A DNA stretch of 64,000 nt, taken from assembly GCA_963281155.1 (NCBI GenBank), contig CAUJLY010000006.1, positions 10,726,001 through 10,790,000 of the forward strand, read 5' to 3'. The notes beneath the pieces were generated by a model, which saw nothing but the letters and a program-made list of their open reading frames with translations, made no database searches and was not told the origin of the DNA. The stretch comes from Rhabditophanes sp. KR3021. Taxonomy: Eukaryota; Nematoda; Chromadorea; Rhabditida; Alloionematidae. Below, piece by piece: positions 26,451-41,886 of this stretch. A program made the translations under genes and the position numbers. The stretch's first letter is position 1. Each line of letters opens with the position of its first letter.

Positions 26451-26710
26451 TTAATTGATGACGCAAACTTATTTACACCTTTAAAGCAAAATATCATCTG
26501 TCTGTAATAAAAATATTTTAAAATGAATAATAAATTGTACTTTTATTAATGGATTAAGGAATAATGAAGACAATAGAGTGGTGCGACAAAAAATTCTGAA
26601 ATATAAATTTCTTTAATATTAAAACTTTGAAAGGTTAATATTTGAACAAAATTATTGATTAATATATGATAATTTAGTTCGAAGGCATATGTAGTAATGA
26701 TTAAACAAAT

Positions 26711-28940
<2,230 letters not shown>

Positions 28941-30929
28941 ATGAATTCAAATAATGCTTTTAATGATATCAAGGAAAGGTATGGTTCGTTGCCATCCCTC
29001 AAAATATCCTCCTCAAAAAATTCATTTAAAGATGTTGAAGAAAGCCGGTGTTGGCAAATATTCGAAAAGTGGTTTCATTCGATGTGTATAGTTACTTTTG
29101 ATTTAGAGATCGGTCAAAACATTGAGGTAAAGGATGGGTTAAATGAAGAGTTGACTAATTCTATTTGCTTTAGTTTATATATCCAGGTGAAAGAGATTTG
29201 AGCGTGGAGGAGAAATCAAACATTTGCTACATGTCATTTCCTGATTCACATAGTGCCGTCTCCCAAGATACTACCTATCATTTCCGGTTAAGTCGAACGG
29301 GTAATAATTTTGAAAATTCAATAGAAAACGATTACGCGAATGATTGCCCTTTATCAATTTTGCCATATCAAAAATTTCTGTACGGTTATGTTCATTTTCG
29401 CCAGCAAAAGAATACTTCTTTACCACGGGGCTATTATCAGAAAAGTGTTGTTATTTTGTCGTCGTATCCTCTGCATGAATTATTTTATAAAGTAGTAGAT
29501 ATTATTTCGATGGCTTATTTTGAGGCAGGAGAAGAAGCCATTAAGTCAGGTAAGTATATTAAATGAATGATTTCATTAAATTTACAACTATTTGTCAGCT
29601 TGTCGCCAAATTGATGAATGGTCCAAACCTCAACCAGGGCAGTCAATTGGCTTGCCATTGTTGGGAAATATTATCCATTGTCGAATTCCTCATGAAAACG
29701 ACGCTCCTCAAAGACATTTTGGATTACCATCAAATTCAGATGAAAGTTATTTGTCTCCAGTCAAATTGCAAACAGTCCACGAATTAAATATTTACTCCTA
29801 CCTAAAAAGCGTAACTAATCATTTGAGTGCTTTGTGGGAAATTGTGCTGACTGGTGAACCGTTAATTGTTATGGCGCCTTCTCCGGCTATTTGTGCTCCA
29901 TTAGTGGAATCGTTAGTTTCTTTGATATGGCCATTGCGGTATGGTAGTGACTATCGTCCCTTCTTTACAATCCATGATCCAGACTTCCGATCATTTACTT
30001 GTCCCGAAAAGATACCAAGTGTGATATTAGGAGTTACAAATCCTTTTTTTAACAAGAGTCTACGCCATTTCCCTCACATTTTACGAGTAGGCGACATCAA
30101 TATCGGAAATAATGTGGGAAGTGAGAAGAATATGTCAAAACTGAAGGTAAAGGCGCTAGATGCTAAGCCCGGATTTTTTAGTTCGTATAAAGCCGTTGTA
30201 AATAATGACAAACATTTACTGAAACAATTAATCAAAACTGGCAACAGACCAGACGAAGCCCAAAATAAAATAATTCGAAAGCATTTTATTGAGTTGACAC
30301 AATCTTTTATGATTCCATTAGAAAGGTTAGTGTATATTGTATTTAATTATGTATTTATTCATTTTAGATATATTACCACATTAATGCCTCTTCATAAAAA
30401 CATCAGTCTATTTAATCCAATCCCTCAGATTTCTGGTTTTGTAGTGGAAGATTTTTTGCAAAGTTTGTCTGATATTAATCCATTAGCGTCATTTGGATTT
30501 AAAGGAGATTTGGGTGGTTTGTATAGAAAGTTTCTTAAAAGTGCAAACTTTTACGACTGGCTTCCAATGAGATGTAAGCAAATTAACGATCAGCTGGAGT
30601 CGACGTTTTATGAAGTGATGAATAATGTAGATGTGGGAACATTACATCTAGCTGAAAGAGATCATGTCCAAGTAGTTGATTTGGTTTTGAAAATGTGCAA
30701 AAGACTTATATCTTTACCTGAAACGGACAATTTGAAAAAAGCAAAGCTGAAAAGTCAATTAAATGATGTGTTGGCGTGTGTGGAAGATGATTTACAATCC
30801 GTTCTGTTGAGTAACATATCAATTCGTGAAATATTTGAATTTAACCATGGAAATAATGCTTCTAATTTGAATAACACCAATCATTGCAATTCCAATAACT
30901 CCAACAACTTCAATAATAGCAATGCATAA
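28941..30929 (+). CDS. DENND6 (FAM116/AFI1) homologue, DENN-domain Rab GEF
   Basis: Exons 28941..29126, 29174..29549, 29599..30325 and 30368..30929 (phases 0, 1, 2) give 616 aa. The start FEKWFHSMCIVTFDLEIGQN, then FIYPGE..EEKSNICYMSFPDS, then FLYGYVHFRQ..GYYQKSVVILS matches the DENND6 N-terminal longin/uDENN. Later blocks PLLGNIIHCRIP, MAPSPAICAPLVESLVSLIWPL and FKGDLGGLYRKFLKS are the cDENN/dDENN parts. DENND6 proteins act as nucleotide exchange factors for Rab14 in endosomal traffic of cadherin-processing enzymes. The C-terminus ends in an Asn/Ser-rich low-complexity tail (about 25 residues). All introns are under 60 nt. The ATG at 28941 is the first in frame. Confidence 0.92.
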
Positions 30930-32888
30930 CGAATTAAGGAGGAAGGAAAGTATGAACAAAATTGAATGAAAGTAAGGAAAATATGAAAGTAACAAAAATA
31001 ACCATTGAAAGTTGTCGTCAATGATAAATTGTTATCTTTGCATAAAATGGGTTTATTTAGTGACTTTGCGCCAATATGTATGTAAATGTGTGCATTTCAA
31101 TGTATTTTTTGTTCTAAATTGTATAAAGTTGAGCAAGTACATAAATTTTATTTTTATTATTATACCTTCCTTGAATGTGTTTATAGATGACTTCTTGTGA
31201 TTACTTTATTTTAATAGTTATTAGTTAATAGTTATTTTATGGGTTTTTAGTTATCACTTAGAAGTATTTTGCAATAATAAAGTACATAATGAAATAAAGA
31301 ATGAATAATGAAAAGGGAGGCCTAATTATATGTTTGGGAGGATGTATCATTTGTCCAATGTAATAATTCATTTATAAATCAAACTATGCTTTGTTTTGTA
31401 TTTAAAACGTTATTGTTGTGAATAAATTGCCATGCCAATGTACGTCATAACATATATCTTTTTAAAAAATGCTTGCATTCGAGTCAAAGAGTATAGATAT
31501 GGTTATATATATAAATATATAGTAAGGAATAGAATAAAATACCAAGGAAATGGTTGCTTATCTTTTCTACATCTGGACTTACGGTTAAATATATATATGT
31601 ATTCCAGACAATATAATATGTACAGACAATATCAGACAATATAACAAAATATTGTATGAAGTCTTAAATGTTGGCGTAAATGTTGGTGCTTATTGTCATT
31701 TTAGAGATAACTTTTGCCTAACTCGATATGTATATTTATTAAAAAAGATCTATTAAGATCTACAACCATTTTTGTAATTTGACATTTGTACTTTTGCATT
31801 TATGCCGAGTACGAATCAACTGTTGATGTTTTAAATGTTTCTATTTAAGTGTTTCAATTCTTTTAATTTCTAATAATTTTAGTTATTTTCCAAATTTCTC
31901 TAATAAGATATATGAGATGTGATACAAGCATACACTTAGTGCGTATGATATAACATCTTCTTATATAATACATATGAACCTCCAAATTGCTTTTGAGTAA
32001 GTGAAAATCGGTTAGTGGCAAATAACATTTTTGATATATGAAATGACATTATATACACCTCAACATAATAGTTTACACCATTTTGTTAAAATCTTTAATT
32101 TATAATTAAAACATTGTTATCTTATTAACCAACAATCTATTGCAACTTTATTTTTTACCGCAATAAATTATCTCTGTTCGAATAAATATAAATAAAATAT
32201 CTATAAGTATAAAGGATATATGAGATATGTCAAATATATTGCGAGGAAGTTTCTACATTGTTTAATTTCACCCTCATAAATTATATTCATTTGAACTGAT
32301 TTAATATTGTGATTCAGTATTTTCATCAACTATTGTGATTTACAAATAAACTACTACTTACTATTTGAATTGGCAATTTTGATTCTCTACTTTGATTAAT
32401 TATTTTTTGGTATCCAGGAACAATTTTGGTGAAGCATTTTGTTGTGTGGTGTATGGAAACCTCCGCCACTAACTTACATCAAACAACATCTATTTGGACA
32501 ATCTTTCCAATTTAACAAATTCTCCCAATACGTTTCCTTGGTTACCGAACTAAGATTAGTTTAAATAAATCTTTCATTTATTGGAAATAAACTTGAAATA
32601 CATTCTCAACACTAAGGTTAATGATATTTTTTTATTGATATACAATTAATATACATTCTCTCACCGTAAGTCTACATTTTGATTCATTTAAAAAAAGAAG
32701 GAAGGGGTAGGGCGAGGGACAAAGTAGGCTTGTACATGAATACGTATTTTCAGTCGACGTTTTGTTTGAGGATTTCAGTTAAATAAAGGATGAGCTATGG
32801 ATCTCCTTACACGTCTTTCATAACTTATTGATGACATCTAAATTTTATATTATTTTAGATATTCAATAAATATTGCAAATTGAGGAAT
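30930..32888. other. intergenic, 2 kb
   Basis: AT-rich; small frames at 31012 and 31432 look like chance. Nothing supported. The part before 32889 is the promoter side of the cys-loop channel gene. Confidence 0.4.
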
Positions 32889-35800
32889 ATGTGTGGCGTT
32901 CGAAGTATCCTGGTTCTTTATTTATTATTCTATATACCCCTAATTTCCGGTAAGTTTTGAAAAGTTTAATCATATTGTAATGATCCTTCCACAACAACTA
33001 TAAAAATATACATATTGGTTTTGTTTGATAGTTTTGCCCTTAACAACATGTATATTGGCTGAATATGGCTTGAATAGTGTTTAAATATTGCTTATATGAG
33101 GGTAAAGAGATATCCTATTTAGCTTACTTACACAGACCACCCTTATTACTCCTTTGTAATTTAGTTATATATAGTTAATCTCCAGGGACCGTTTCCTTCT
33201 ACAATCTTATCTTGTTTAACTTTTTTAAAAAAAAGAATCTCAGTGAGTGTAGGTAATTTAAGATAATTGGTTGTAAAAGAAGAATAATGGGGATGTTAAT
33301 AATACTAAAAAAGAATTCATTTTAATAAAGAACAAATTTATTTCAACAAATTCATTTTAATATAGTTAAGTGTGTAAACTATTAAAATTGATAGATATAT
33401 GTTAAATAAGTTTTAACATGCTACTATATTTTCAATTACTTTCCCTCCAGTTTACAGCCAATTATTCCTAGCTAGCAACTGTGGTAAATCTTGGCAATTG
33501 AGTAAATTGAGTAAATTTGAATAAATGCGACCACAATTAAGGCAACCACATTTTGTTTTTCCTTTTACCTAAACCAATTATCACATCAACCAAAAGAAAT
33601 GTTTTATTCATTTTGCATTTGTTAATGTTTGATTTCAGGAGTCTTTGTACAAAAGCATAAAGGAAGAAATAAAGCCTCAGACATTTCGCATGACAAAACT
33701 TTTTTGGAGGAAGAGAGTGGGTATGAGTTTGAGAGGATGCATGAAGTTTTTTATGATCCTAACAATAAGTTGGCATCGCTTTTAAGGTAATAGACAAAGG
33801 CGAAATATTTTGTTTTACATAGTTATAGATACAATGCAAGACCATACAGGAGACCTGTCTTACATCCTAACGACAGATTAGATGTGCATGTCAAAGCTTC
33901 ATTGTATCAAGTAGTTGACATAGATCAGAGAAACAATTTGGCTACAATCTCCGGCTTTTTCGACGTCTGGTGGATTGATCCTTTTTTGGTGTGGAATTCA
34001 ACTGATTACGACAACATCACCAATACATTTATTCCAGCTAAAGATATTTGGAAGCCAGAATTCTATCTTTACCATAGTATCCAGGGCAGGACGCCAGACT
34101 ATGATCGAGAAGCTACTGCGGAGGTTCAAAACGACGGGAAAGTGAGGATGTTCGTTCCGATAACGTCACGCGCATTGTGCCCTATTAATGTCAAATACTT
34201 CCCATTTGACACGCAAAATTGTTCTTTCATGGTAAGTTTAAAAAGTTTAAGCAAAGATTTATTACTAAAAGTTTCTAAATGTTTGATAAATTTATGTAAT
34301 TTAAATAAGAAACAATATTAAAAGTTTAGAAGTATACAATGTAGGATAAAATTGTAATTATTCCAAAGTGTAAGTATAAGAACCTATAGTTCATGCCATA
34401 TTTCATGGAGGATGAAGAAACGATAAGCTCGGAAAGATTATAGCATTCTTTTGGCATTGAGTACATTTTAGAGTTGAGGAAAATGTTTGAGGAAAAGCAA
34501 ATTGTCTTTGCTAAGCATGGCCCATCAGATACAAAATTATTTGTCTCATTCAGAGGCGGCGGAGTTTGAAGGATAGGTTTATTAGTCGCCAAAGATTCTT
34601 CTGAACTTGCATGAGAGCTGTGTGAGTCGTCTGAGGTAATTTGAGAGTTGTCTAAACTTCTTTTGTCCCTTTTACCACACAATTGGTCGCATTTTTGACA
34701 CAAATATTTAATAGCTGCATCGTTTATTTGAAATGAATGGGTAGGTGAATCATCACTCAACCAGAAGGCATTTCCGGAGTCTGTCTGAGAAATAGGAATA
34801 GTTGTAGATGAATGGTTAAGGAGTGGGAATACTTCCACAAATATTCTTTGCCCATGGAATTCCTTAGATAGATAGAAATGAATTAAATTAGTTGAATTAG
34901 AAGTAATGTTCATTGACAAGGGTGAAAAGGAAGGCTCAGTGTCATTTTTAGTGGGAATTTTGACTACAAAGAATTGTTCCTGAGAGTAGTTTATGGGATT
35001 AGATTTTTGATAAGAGTAAGAAACGGCATAGTAGCTATTTGATTCCAAATCTGGAACAGTGAATAAAGTTGAATTTTGAGATCTAAAAAAGATATAAAGA
35101 TGGATGATCGAATTAAAGTTAATTAGATACTTACTTAAAATGTCTTTCAATTATTTTATTGGATGGTTCTTCATTTTCCTCTGACTCCGTATCCACTTTT
35201 GTAGTATTATCCACATTTTGATGAGCTAATTGAATTGCCTTGACGTTGATAAAATCTTCAACAGAATTGCCATGAGCATTTACATTTGTAGTGCGAATAT
35301 TTAAGTCATTATCCTCAATATCATAAGATAAGTAATCTTTGACTTCTGCTTGAGCATAAATAGGTTCGAATGTTTGACATTCATCGGAAACAACTCTTTG
35401 AAACACTTTATCATTTACTTTGGAAGTTAATTTGGCAATCCAACAAAGTTTATTGCAATTCTTAGGTCTAACAACTGCAATTATTCGATGTGTTCCATTA
35501 TTCTCGTCTTCCATCCCGAAGTCATTCTCAATCTTAATTTCAATGTTCTTGCCAACTTCGTTCTGATACAAAATGACTTCCTTTTCTTTAAGAGTGCCAT
35601 TACAATTTAATGTTAGGTTTACATTTGTATAATCTATTGCTTTACGGTTTGTGTCATTCCACTTCATTGAAAATAAAACTCCATTAGCACCTTTTATGAA
35701 ATCTTTTTCTCGATCAACTTTAATGGAGATGGGAGCAACTTCAGCAAATATGGAACTATTATTTAGATTCTTAGAAATAGTTTTGACCATCACGTTTTCA

Positions 35801-37424
35801 ATATGCTTAGTTTCTTTTCCATTCTGGCTAACTTGGTAAATTATCCCGTACCATCTCAATGGTTGTAAGAAATTTATAACATATTGTCCTGCAATTAATT
35901 GGAGTATTAATTTAAGTTAAATGAATTTACCTCTTGTTAATAAAAGTAATATTCCTGAAAAAGAATTACTATATAGCAATTTCTTGTCTTGAAGATCATA
36001 AGTATCAACAGTGATTTTCATAGTTTCAACTGGGCCTACTTTTGTAGTTTTCAAGGTTATTTGGGTGTCTGTAGCTTCAATTGTACTAATCTTATCTTGA
36101 CTTTCAACAAGCAATATAAAACATGAGATAAAATAAACAAATAGCATGACTTTAAAATAAGGAACTATGAAAATATGGCGAGTCTTTGAGTGTAGCCAAG
36201 GAACGAATGAGCAATACCAATACCCAATTGTATTCAAAAATATACACAATAAAAGATTGAGGTATATAATTTGAGCACAAACCACTTCCTTTAGTAAATG
36301 TTTGTGACAATTTACTTTTTAAAAATATGTTATTATATGCATTTGAAAAGAATTGTGTTTTATTCACACTATATTGTTCATTTGTTCATGTTTTAGTGTG
36401 GAAGTTGGATGTATCAATCGAAATATGTTAAGTTAGTTGTAGATGATACGAATGTATTTCTGGGAGGATTCTACGATAGTCAGGAATGGCTATTAGAAGA
36501 CGGAATATTGAGATCCAATTTAATGAATTATACGGGAAATGAAACTTATTCAATGGTAGAAATGATGCTGACATTGAGAAGACAATCCTTTTATTATGTT
36601 TTTAATTTAGTGTTCCCTACAACTTTAGTTAGTCTGGTGGCTGTTGTGGGATTCCATGCACCAATCAACGCAAGCGGACGTCGAGAAAGCAAATTCAGAC
36701 TTGGAATCATGACATTGTTGAGTATGTCTGTGATGTTATTAATGCTCGTGGATGAGATGAAGTTTAGTTTGGCATCAATTCCTGGACAAAGAGGATCTTT
36801 TTCAGATGTCCCTTTATTAGGCCTTTATTATATGACCCTAATCTTTATAATCAGTGTCGCAACATGCACCACATCCATATTTGTCCATCTGGAGAAATAC
36901 GCCTTAAGAAACCAAAACTTTTATGCAATTCCATGTTGTTTGCGATTTTTAAGTGGAAAGAAGTTGTTTTGTTGCTGGGTACCAAAGGCTATTCGAGTGA
37001 ATAAGGGTGATGAAATTGCTCTTAGTAAGAATGTGAAATGTAACAGCCATCATTCAAGTATGGATAGTGTCAAATTAATTCCAGCTATCCCAACAGAGGT
37101 AATTACATTATTAAATACTTGTCTATTTGAATCTAATTATAGATTAACTTCGTTGATTGTGGAACAACTGTTCCGCCTGAAAACTTCGACGAAAGACTAA
37201 CACAGCAATTGAATAATCAACAAGTGGATCTCCAAAAAATAGATCTATTAATAACCTTGATGAGGGAATTCATAGACTTGAAGAATAAATTACAACAAAG
37301 GCATGTTCTGCCGCCGTATTGGGAAAGAGTAATACAAAGACTTGAACACATATCGTTATCTTTTTATTTACTACTTATTGCTCTAGACATAACTCTCTTT
37401 TTGTGGCCAGATATGTGGTATTAA
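32889..37424 (+). CDS. cys-loop ligand-gated ion channel subunit (nAChR-like, non-alpha LGC type)
   Basis: Exons 32889..32949, 33639..33786, 33829..34231, 36397..37098 and 37143..37424 (phases 1, 2, 0, 0) give 531 aa. Exon 1 encodes a signal peptide. The ligand domain shows WKPEFYLYHS and a perfect cys-loop, C187-P-INVKYFPFDTQN-C201. TM1 is around FPTTLVSLVAVVGF, TM2 RLGIMTLLSMSVMLLMLVDE, then TM3, a cytoplasmic loop and TM4 before WPDMWY at the C-terminus. There is no vicinal CC in loop C, so it is not an alpha subunit. TM2 resembles nematode LGC/ACR channels of orphan type; the ligand cannot be told. Intron 3 (2165 nt) contains a full antisense gene. Intron 1 is about 690 nt, the other two small. 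Confidence 0.9.
34326..36147 (-). CDS. secreted or GPI-anchored-like protein with beta-sandwich/FN3-like segment, nested in channel intron 3
   Basis: Exons 36147..35931, 35888..35135 and 35082..34326 (phases 1, 2) give 575 aa. The start at 36147 follows a TTTTAAAG acceptor and opens a strong signal peptide (MLFVYFISCFILLVES). There are many N-glycosylation sequons, few cysteines (NCNKLCW, CQKCDQLCGKRDKR) and a dibasic RDKR site. STLFTVPDLESNSYYAVSYS looks like the end of an FN3 or NDNF-type sandwich. The last about 22 residues are hydrophobic after a Ser-rich stretch, as in a GPI signal or single TM anchor. I do not recognise the family with confidence; an NDNF-like matrix protein is one guess. 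Confidence 0.7.
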
Positions 37425-37504
37425 GTTGGAATTTTCATATTACCTTTGGATTTATAAATATAATAATAATTAAAATGAATCACGCTAACTAATGTAAAAA
37501 TTGT

Positions 37505-37673
37505 TGTTTAAATGGTTATTAAAATAGTATTTAAATGGATATTAAAATAATGTTTAAATGGTTATTAAAATAATGTTTAAATAGTTATTAAAATTGATCT
37601 TTAAATGGTTATTAAAATTGATTTTTGAATGGTTATTAAAATGAATGTTTGAATGGTTATTAAAATTAATGTT
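37505..37673. repeat. tandem repeat, 23-24 bp, about seven copies
   Basis: Units of the form (G/T)TTTAAATGGTTATTAAAAT(A/T)AT repeat from just after the channel stop codon. Copies drift slowly (AAATGG to GAATGG), as in an old microarray. Confidence 0.8.
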
Positions 37674-38234
37674 TTCGTAATTAAACTAACTTTATATGTG
37701 TTGTGATCTAAAAATATAACAGTAAAGTTCTCAACTTCAGATAGTTAAATCCTGGATAACTATTGCATTGAGGAGATGATGATACTGACTTCGGTAGTCT
37801 CTTCAATCTTTTGTTTAGTCAGACTGATTTTAAAAGTAAATTTATAAAAATAAAGTAGACTGATTTTACAAATAAAATCATTTTATAAAGATACAAAATT
37901 TAGATAAACAAGTTATATCTGAATAACATACAGATCAACAATTGCAATGGTACTTAGTTAAAACTGTTAACTATAAAATGAAATATAAATGAGGATCTTA
38001 CAATAAAATATAAATAAAAACACAATTTTAGGATATTGTTTAGGTTGATTTTGTTATTCTATATCATTCGGACATTTTCATTGTAATTTTGTTGAGATGG
38101 CAAACGCTTGGGCCAAAAATTGGATCATGTGGAGACAAATAAAAAGCTGACTTTAGTTGATTAAACGACATAGAAATTTTTGCCTTTCATTTGGGTTTTA
38201 TTTAAAAAATATGTCTTTGAGGTAACATATGACA

Positions 38235-38640
38235 CTGGTTAATCCTGTGAACCGCGTCACTTTGTGGCTGGTTTATGATCTCATACCGAATGTTTGTGAT
38301 GTTTGGTATTATGTAATGTATGATCTATGAGGTTTGCCACTGTATCCGACACGTGTGGTCGTCATTTATATTACGTAATTATGTTATATGTTATCCTTTG
38401 TACTAATTAGACTTGTAATAATATTATTATTGCTTAGATTGTGTTTGCTGATATATATAGCAACAATCAACGCTTATTTCCCATTGTAAAGTGATTAGCC
38501 ATGATATATATAGGGTAAGCTATTTCCATTGTATAATGCTATTATTATTGTCCAATTTAGTTCTAATCAAATAGTTTAATAAAGTCTATTCTTTAATTTA
38601 CTCGTGACTTGGATTCTTAGAACTCGCTAGTCGCCTATAA
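38235..38640 (+). mobile_element. candidate solo LTR of a retrotransposon
   Basis: A block of higher GC than its surroundings begins near TGTGAACCGCGTCAC. It runs through GTATCCGACACGTG to an AATAAA signal (about 38579) and then ACTCGTGACTTGGATTC and CGCTAGTCGCC, the layout of U3-R-U5 of a Pao/BEL or Gypsy LTR. No second copy in the window, no clear target duplication and no internal coding region. The limits are guesses. Confidence 0.28.
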
Positions 38641-40214
38641 TTTACTATCCAAAAAAAGTTTTTCTTGTAATATAATTTTGTTCATAAAAAATGTGTGATC
38701 TGTTTTAAATTAACTAGAAAACATACCAGATATTCCTTCCTAAAATTTATTAATCTGTACAGGTTGTGAATGATGTGGTTGGAACATTCTTAAAGTGGAT
38801 TTTAATAATATAGTTGCAATGGAATATATTTGAAACTTGTTGAGGTGAAAAAATGTTTGTGGGTAGATACACACATTTTGATCACATACTAAAACGGTTG
38901 ATTATGCATATCTTGATTTTAACCACAAATGAATAATTCCAACATTTTTAAAAACTTTTGAAACCACCGTATTTGAACCTAATACAAAAGAATTTACTAA
39001 TCTTAAGTAAATACTACAAAAGATAAAAAGGATATAATGTAGTTAATTAAAAAAGTATCAGTAAAATTCTTCTGGCTATTGATTCCTTTAATGCGTATTG
39101 GTTGTTCAGAATCAGTTAACAAATGAATAACAAGACTTAGATTTAGGCTTTTATTAATCTTTAAAAAACTATATTTAACTCGTGGCCACCTTAAATACAG
39201 GGAGGTGGGGTTAGGATGGGGTGTGTTAATCAATTTTAGAATTTACAAGATGAACCCCAGAGTTTGCTGGGACGTTCCTTTAATAGATGTGAAGAGAGGA
39301 ATGAAATAAACAATATATGGATACTAATTAGAAGGAAATAAGGTATTAACAACCACCACTAAATAGGTAGAATATAAACGGTAATAATATGTGAGGACGC
39401 ATGAGAACTGATTGTGGCTGAATTAATGTCCGAAGTAAAAGTGGGAAGTTATTGACGTGTACAATGTAAAGGTGAAAATGTACTGAACTGATACAATAAT
39501 GTTGGGTGGTGATTCAAAACCAGCCAATTTGGAAGCTAGTTTCCTTGATAAGAGAAAGTAGCGTAGGTGGTCAGTTAAGCAAAAAAGGTAAAGGGACATT
39601 TTGGAGAGGTAAAAATGGTATTGGAGAGACAGGAAAAGTATGTTTTTTGCTGTAAAGATGTTATATCTTTACTTTATCTTTAGCGCTCATTCAGCTTCGG
39701 GCCTTGTTCTTCTTAAATTCCATCACTCACAATTTAATAAAATAAAGATTTCAAAATTACAAAAACACATTACTTATCTTTTACAATCAAATGCTGATAA
39801 GCCATATTTAATCATTTAATACCTGTTATCAAACTATGTTCAGAGTACATACTCGAAAATAGTAATAATACACCATCCTAATAATATTTATTTATTTTGA
39901 AAGATTCCCATTTGTGTCTACTTTATGTCAAAACTTCATACAAACACTATAAATATTAAAAAAAGAGACACACTCTAACGCACCACATTATTGCATCACC
40001 ACCTTATCACATAAAAACATACTTTGAAGGTGTCTCTAGCTTTACTTCCATCATCCAATCATTTATAAAAGTAAGTGCATATATACACACTTTTAATTGA
40101 TTTCCTGTGATATTCTATGATCATCTAGATTCTATTGCTTTGGTAACAGGTGCAAAAGAGTGTATTTTATGATATATGTTATTGAAATTTTTTGTTGTTT
40201 AAATTTACACTTTT

Positions 40215-41707
40215 ATGGAATTAACGATGGTGCAGATTGAAGATGGGATAAGTAAAGAAATGGGAAATTTGGAGTATGGACAAGATGATGAATGTTTGTG
40301 TTGTGGGTTTAAGGGAAAAGGTGTTGGAGTTCATTTTCAAGGTTTGTTTACATTAATTAATTTGTTTGTTATGAAGTTGGTTTAGTTAATGCTTGCCGAG
40401 GTTGTAGTGGTTTTTATAAACGTAGTGTTACCTTGGGACTTCAGTTTAGATGTAGACGAGGTAATTATCAATGTGAAATTAAATCAGGTATGTTAATATT
40501 GTATTTGTATTGATTTATTCTTTTAAAGGAACAAAGATGTGCCGTTTTTGCAGGTTACAAAAGTGTACAAAGGCTGGAATGACCTTAAGAACTAAAATTA
40601 GTGGCGCTAATGGTGGAGTTGATCAACATTTAGTGAATGAAAATACTTTAACTCCAACAACTTCATCAGCTTCAACAGCATTTGAAAATAAACAATCCTA
40701 TGAACCAAATATAGATAATACTGCTTCAGTTATTCGGCCTCCTTGTTCATTAAGTTCTAAATGTACATCGTCAAATTTATCTGAATCCCCATCACCTCAA
40801 TTCAAAAAATTCCACGAAGAATGTAATAGAGCAATAAATGCTGTTAAATCTACCTTTGCTGGTCATTTATTAAGTTTGAACATTTACAATCCCACTTTTA
40901 CCTTAACATGCTTGCAAAGGATGACGATTTGTTTGCAAGAATATTTTCCTAAGTGGGGAATGAAGCCAAAGGAAGAAATTATTATTAATGAGCCTATTAA
41001 ATTTGGAGATTTTGTTACATTTAAGCAAAAAGGATTTCTGATGCAATCTCAATTATTGATGTCATTACCTGAATTCAGTGGGTTGTGCTATGAGGAAAAG
41101 ATTTTAGTTTTTAGGATCTTCTGGCCCAGATTTAGTCATATATCCGCAAGTTTATTTTTTGATATATAAATTGATAATAGAATAATTCCAGAACGTAGAA
41201 TTAGCGTTACAAGTTTTCGGAAATGACAATCCCGATTGCATGTTCATAATAAAAGAAGATATTGCCTTCAGAATTGCAGAAGACAATGTTTATCCTACAC
41301 ATTTCTTTGAAGATGTTCCTGATGCAAAAAATAAGTTTATGAAGCCAAGTTTTGAATTTTTCATCAATAACTTATTCAGACCAATCAAAAAATTAAAATT
41401 AGAAAAAATTGAATTTTCATTTTTAGTGCTTCAAATGCTATGGTCACACAAAAAAAGAGATGGCTTATCTGAAAATACTATTTATTTGATGGAAAAAATT
41501 ATCCAACTAGCATCCACCGAACTTCACAATTATTATGTGTATGAAAAGGGTCTCGACAATTATTCCTGGAGACTAGTAGAAATAACTAAACTATTGGCAG
41601 AATCAACGCAACACGCAATCATGATGAGAGAAACATTTTTGATGGCAGAGATATTTGGTCTTTTTGAATATTCATTCATTGATAATGAGTTGTCTGCCTT
41701 GGTTTGA
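40215..41707 (+). CDS. divergent nuclear hormone receptor (NHR family)
   Basis: Exons 40215..40341, 40386..40487, 40529..41149 and 41199..41707 (phases 1, 1, 1) give 452 aa. The DNA-binding domain is CLCCGF..VHFQVNACRGC (finger 1), SGFYKRSVTLG, FRCRRGNYQC and MCRFCRLQKCTKAGM (finger 2). A Ser/Thr-rich hinge and a helical ligand domain follow. It should act as a ligand-regulated transcription factor. Finger 1 has 15 residues between its second and third cysteines instead of 13, and finger 2 has six instead of five between its first pair. The last intron (GTTTAT...CGTAG) is the only in-phase choice found and is weak. The C-terminus lacks a clear AF-2 motif. Confidence 0.82.
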
Positions 41708-41886
41708 TGACACAAAACATCACACACCTTCTTTTTTATTTCCTTTGAAGTTATTTAAAGTTAATGTGGATCATAGATAATAAATGTATATTCTTTTTAT
41801 AAACTTTATATACATTTATATAAATATAAGTATAGGGTGTTGTGATAAATTTATTATTTTGGACCTAACGAATTATATTTAGATAA

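Larger units (their letters stand above)
37425..40214. other. intergenic, 2.8 kb, with repeats
   Basis: Contains the tandem repeat at 37505 and an LTR-like block near 38235-38640. The rest is AT-rich with no supported gene. Confidence 0.4.

Noticed and set aside
31012..31644. Two plus-strand frames downstream of the DENND6 gene
   Set aside because: Tyr/Ile/Phe-rich AT-driven translations; probably chance.
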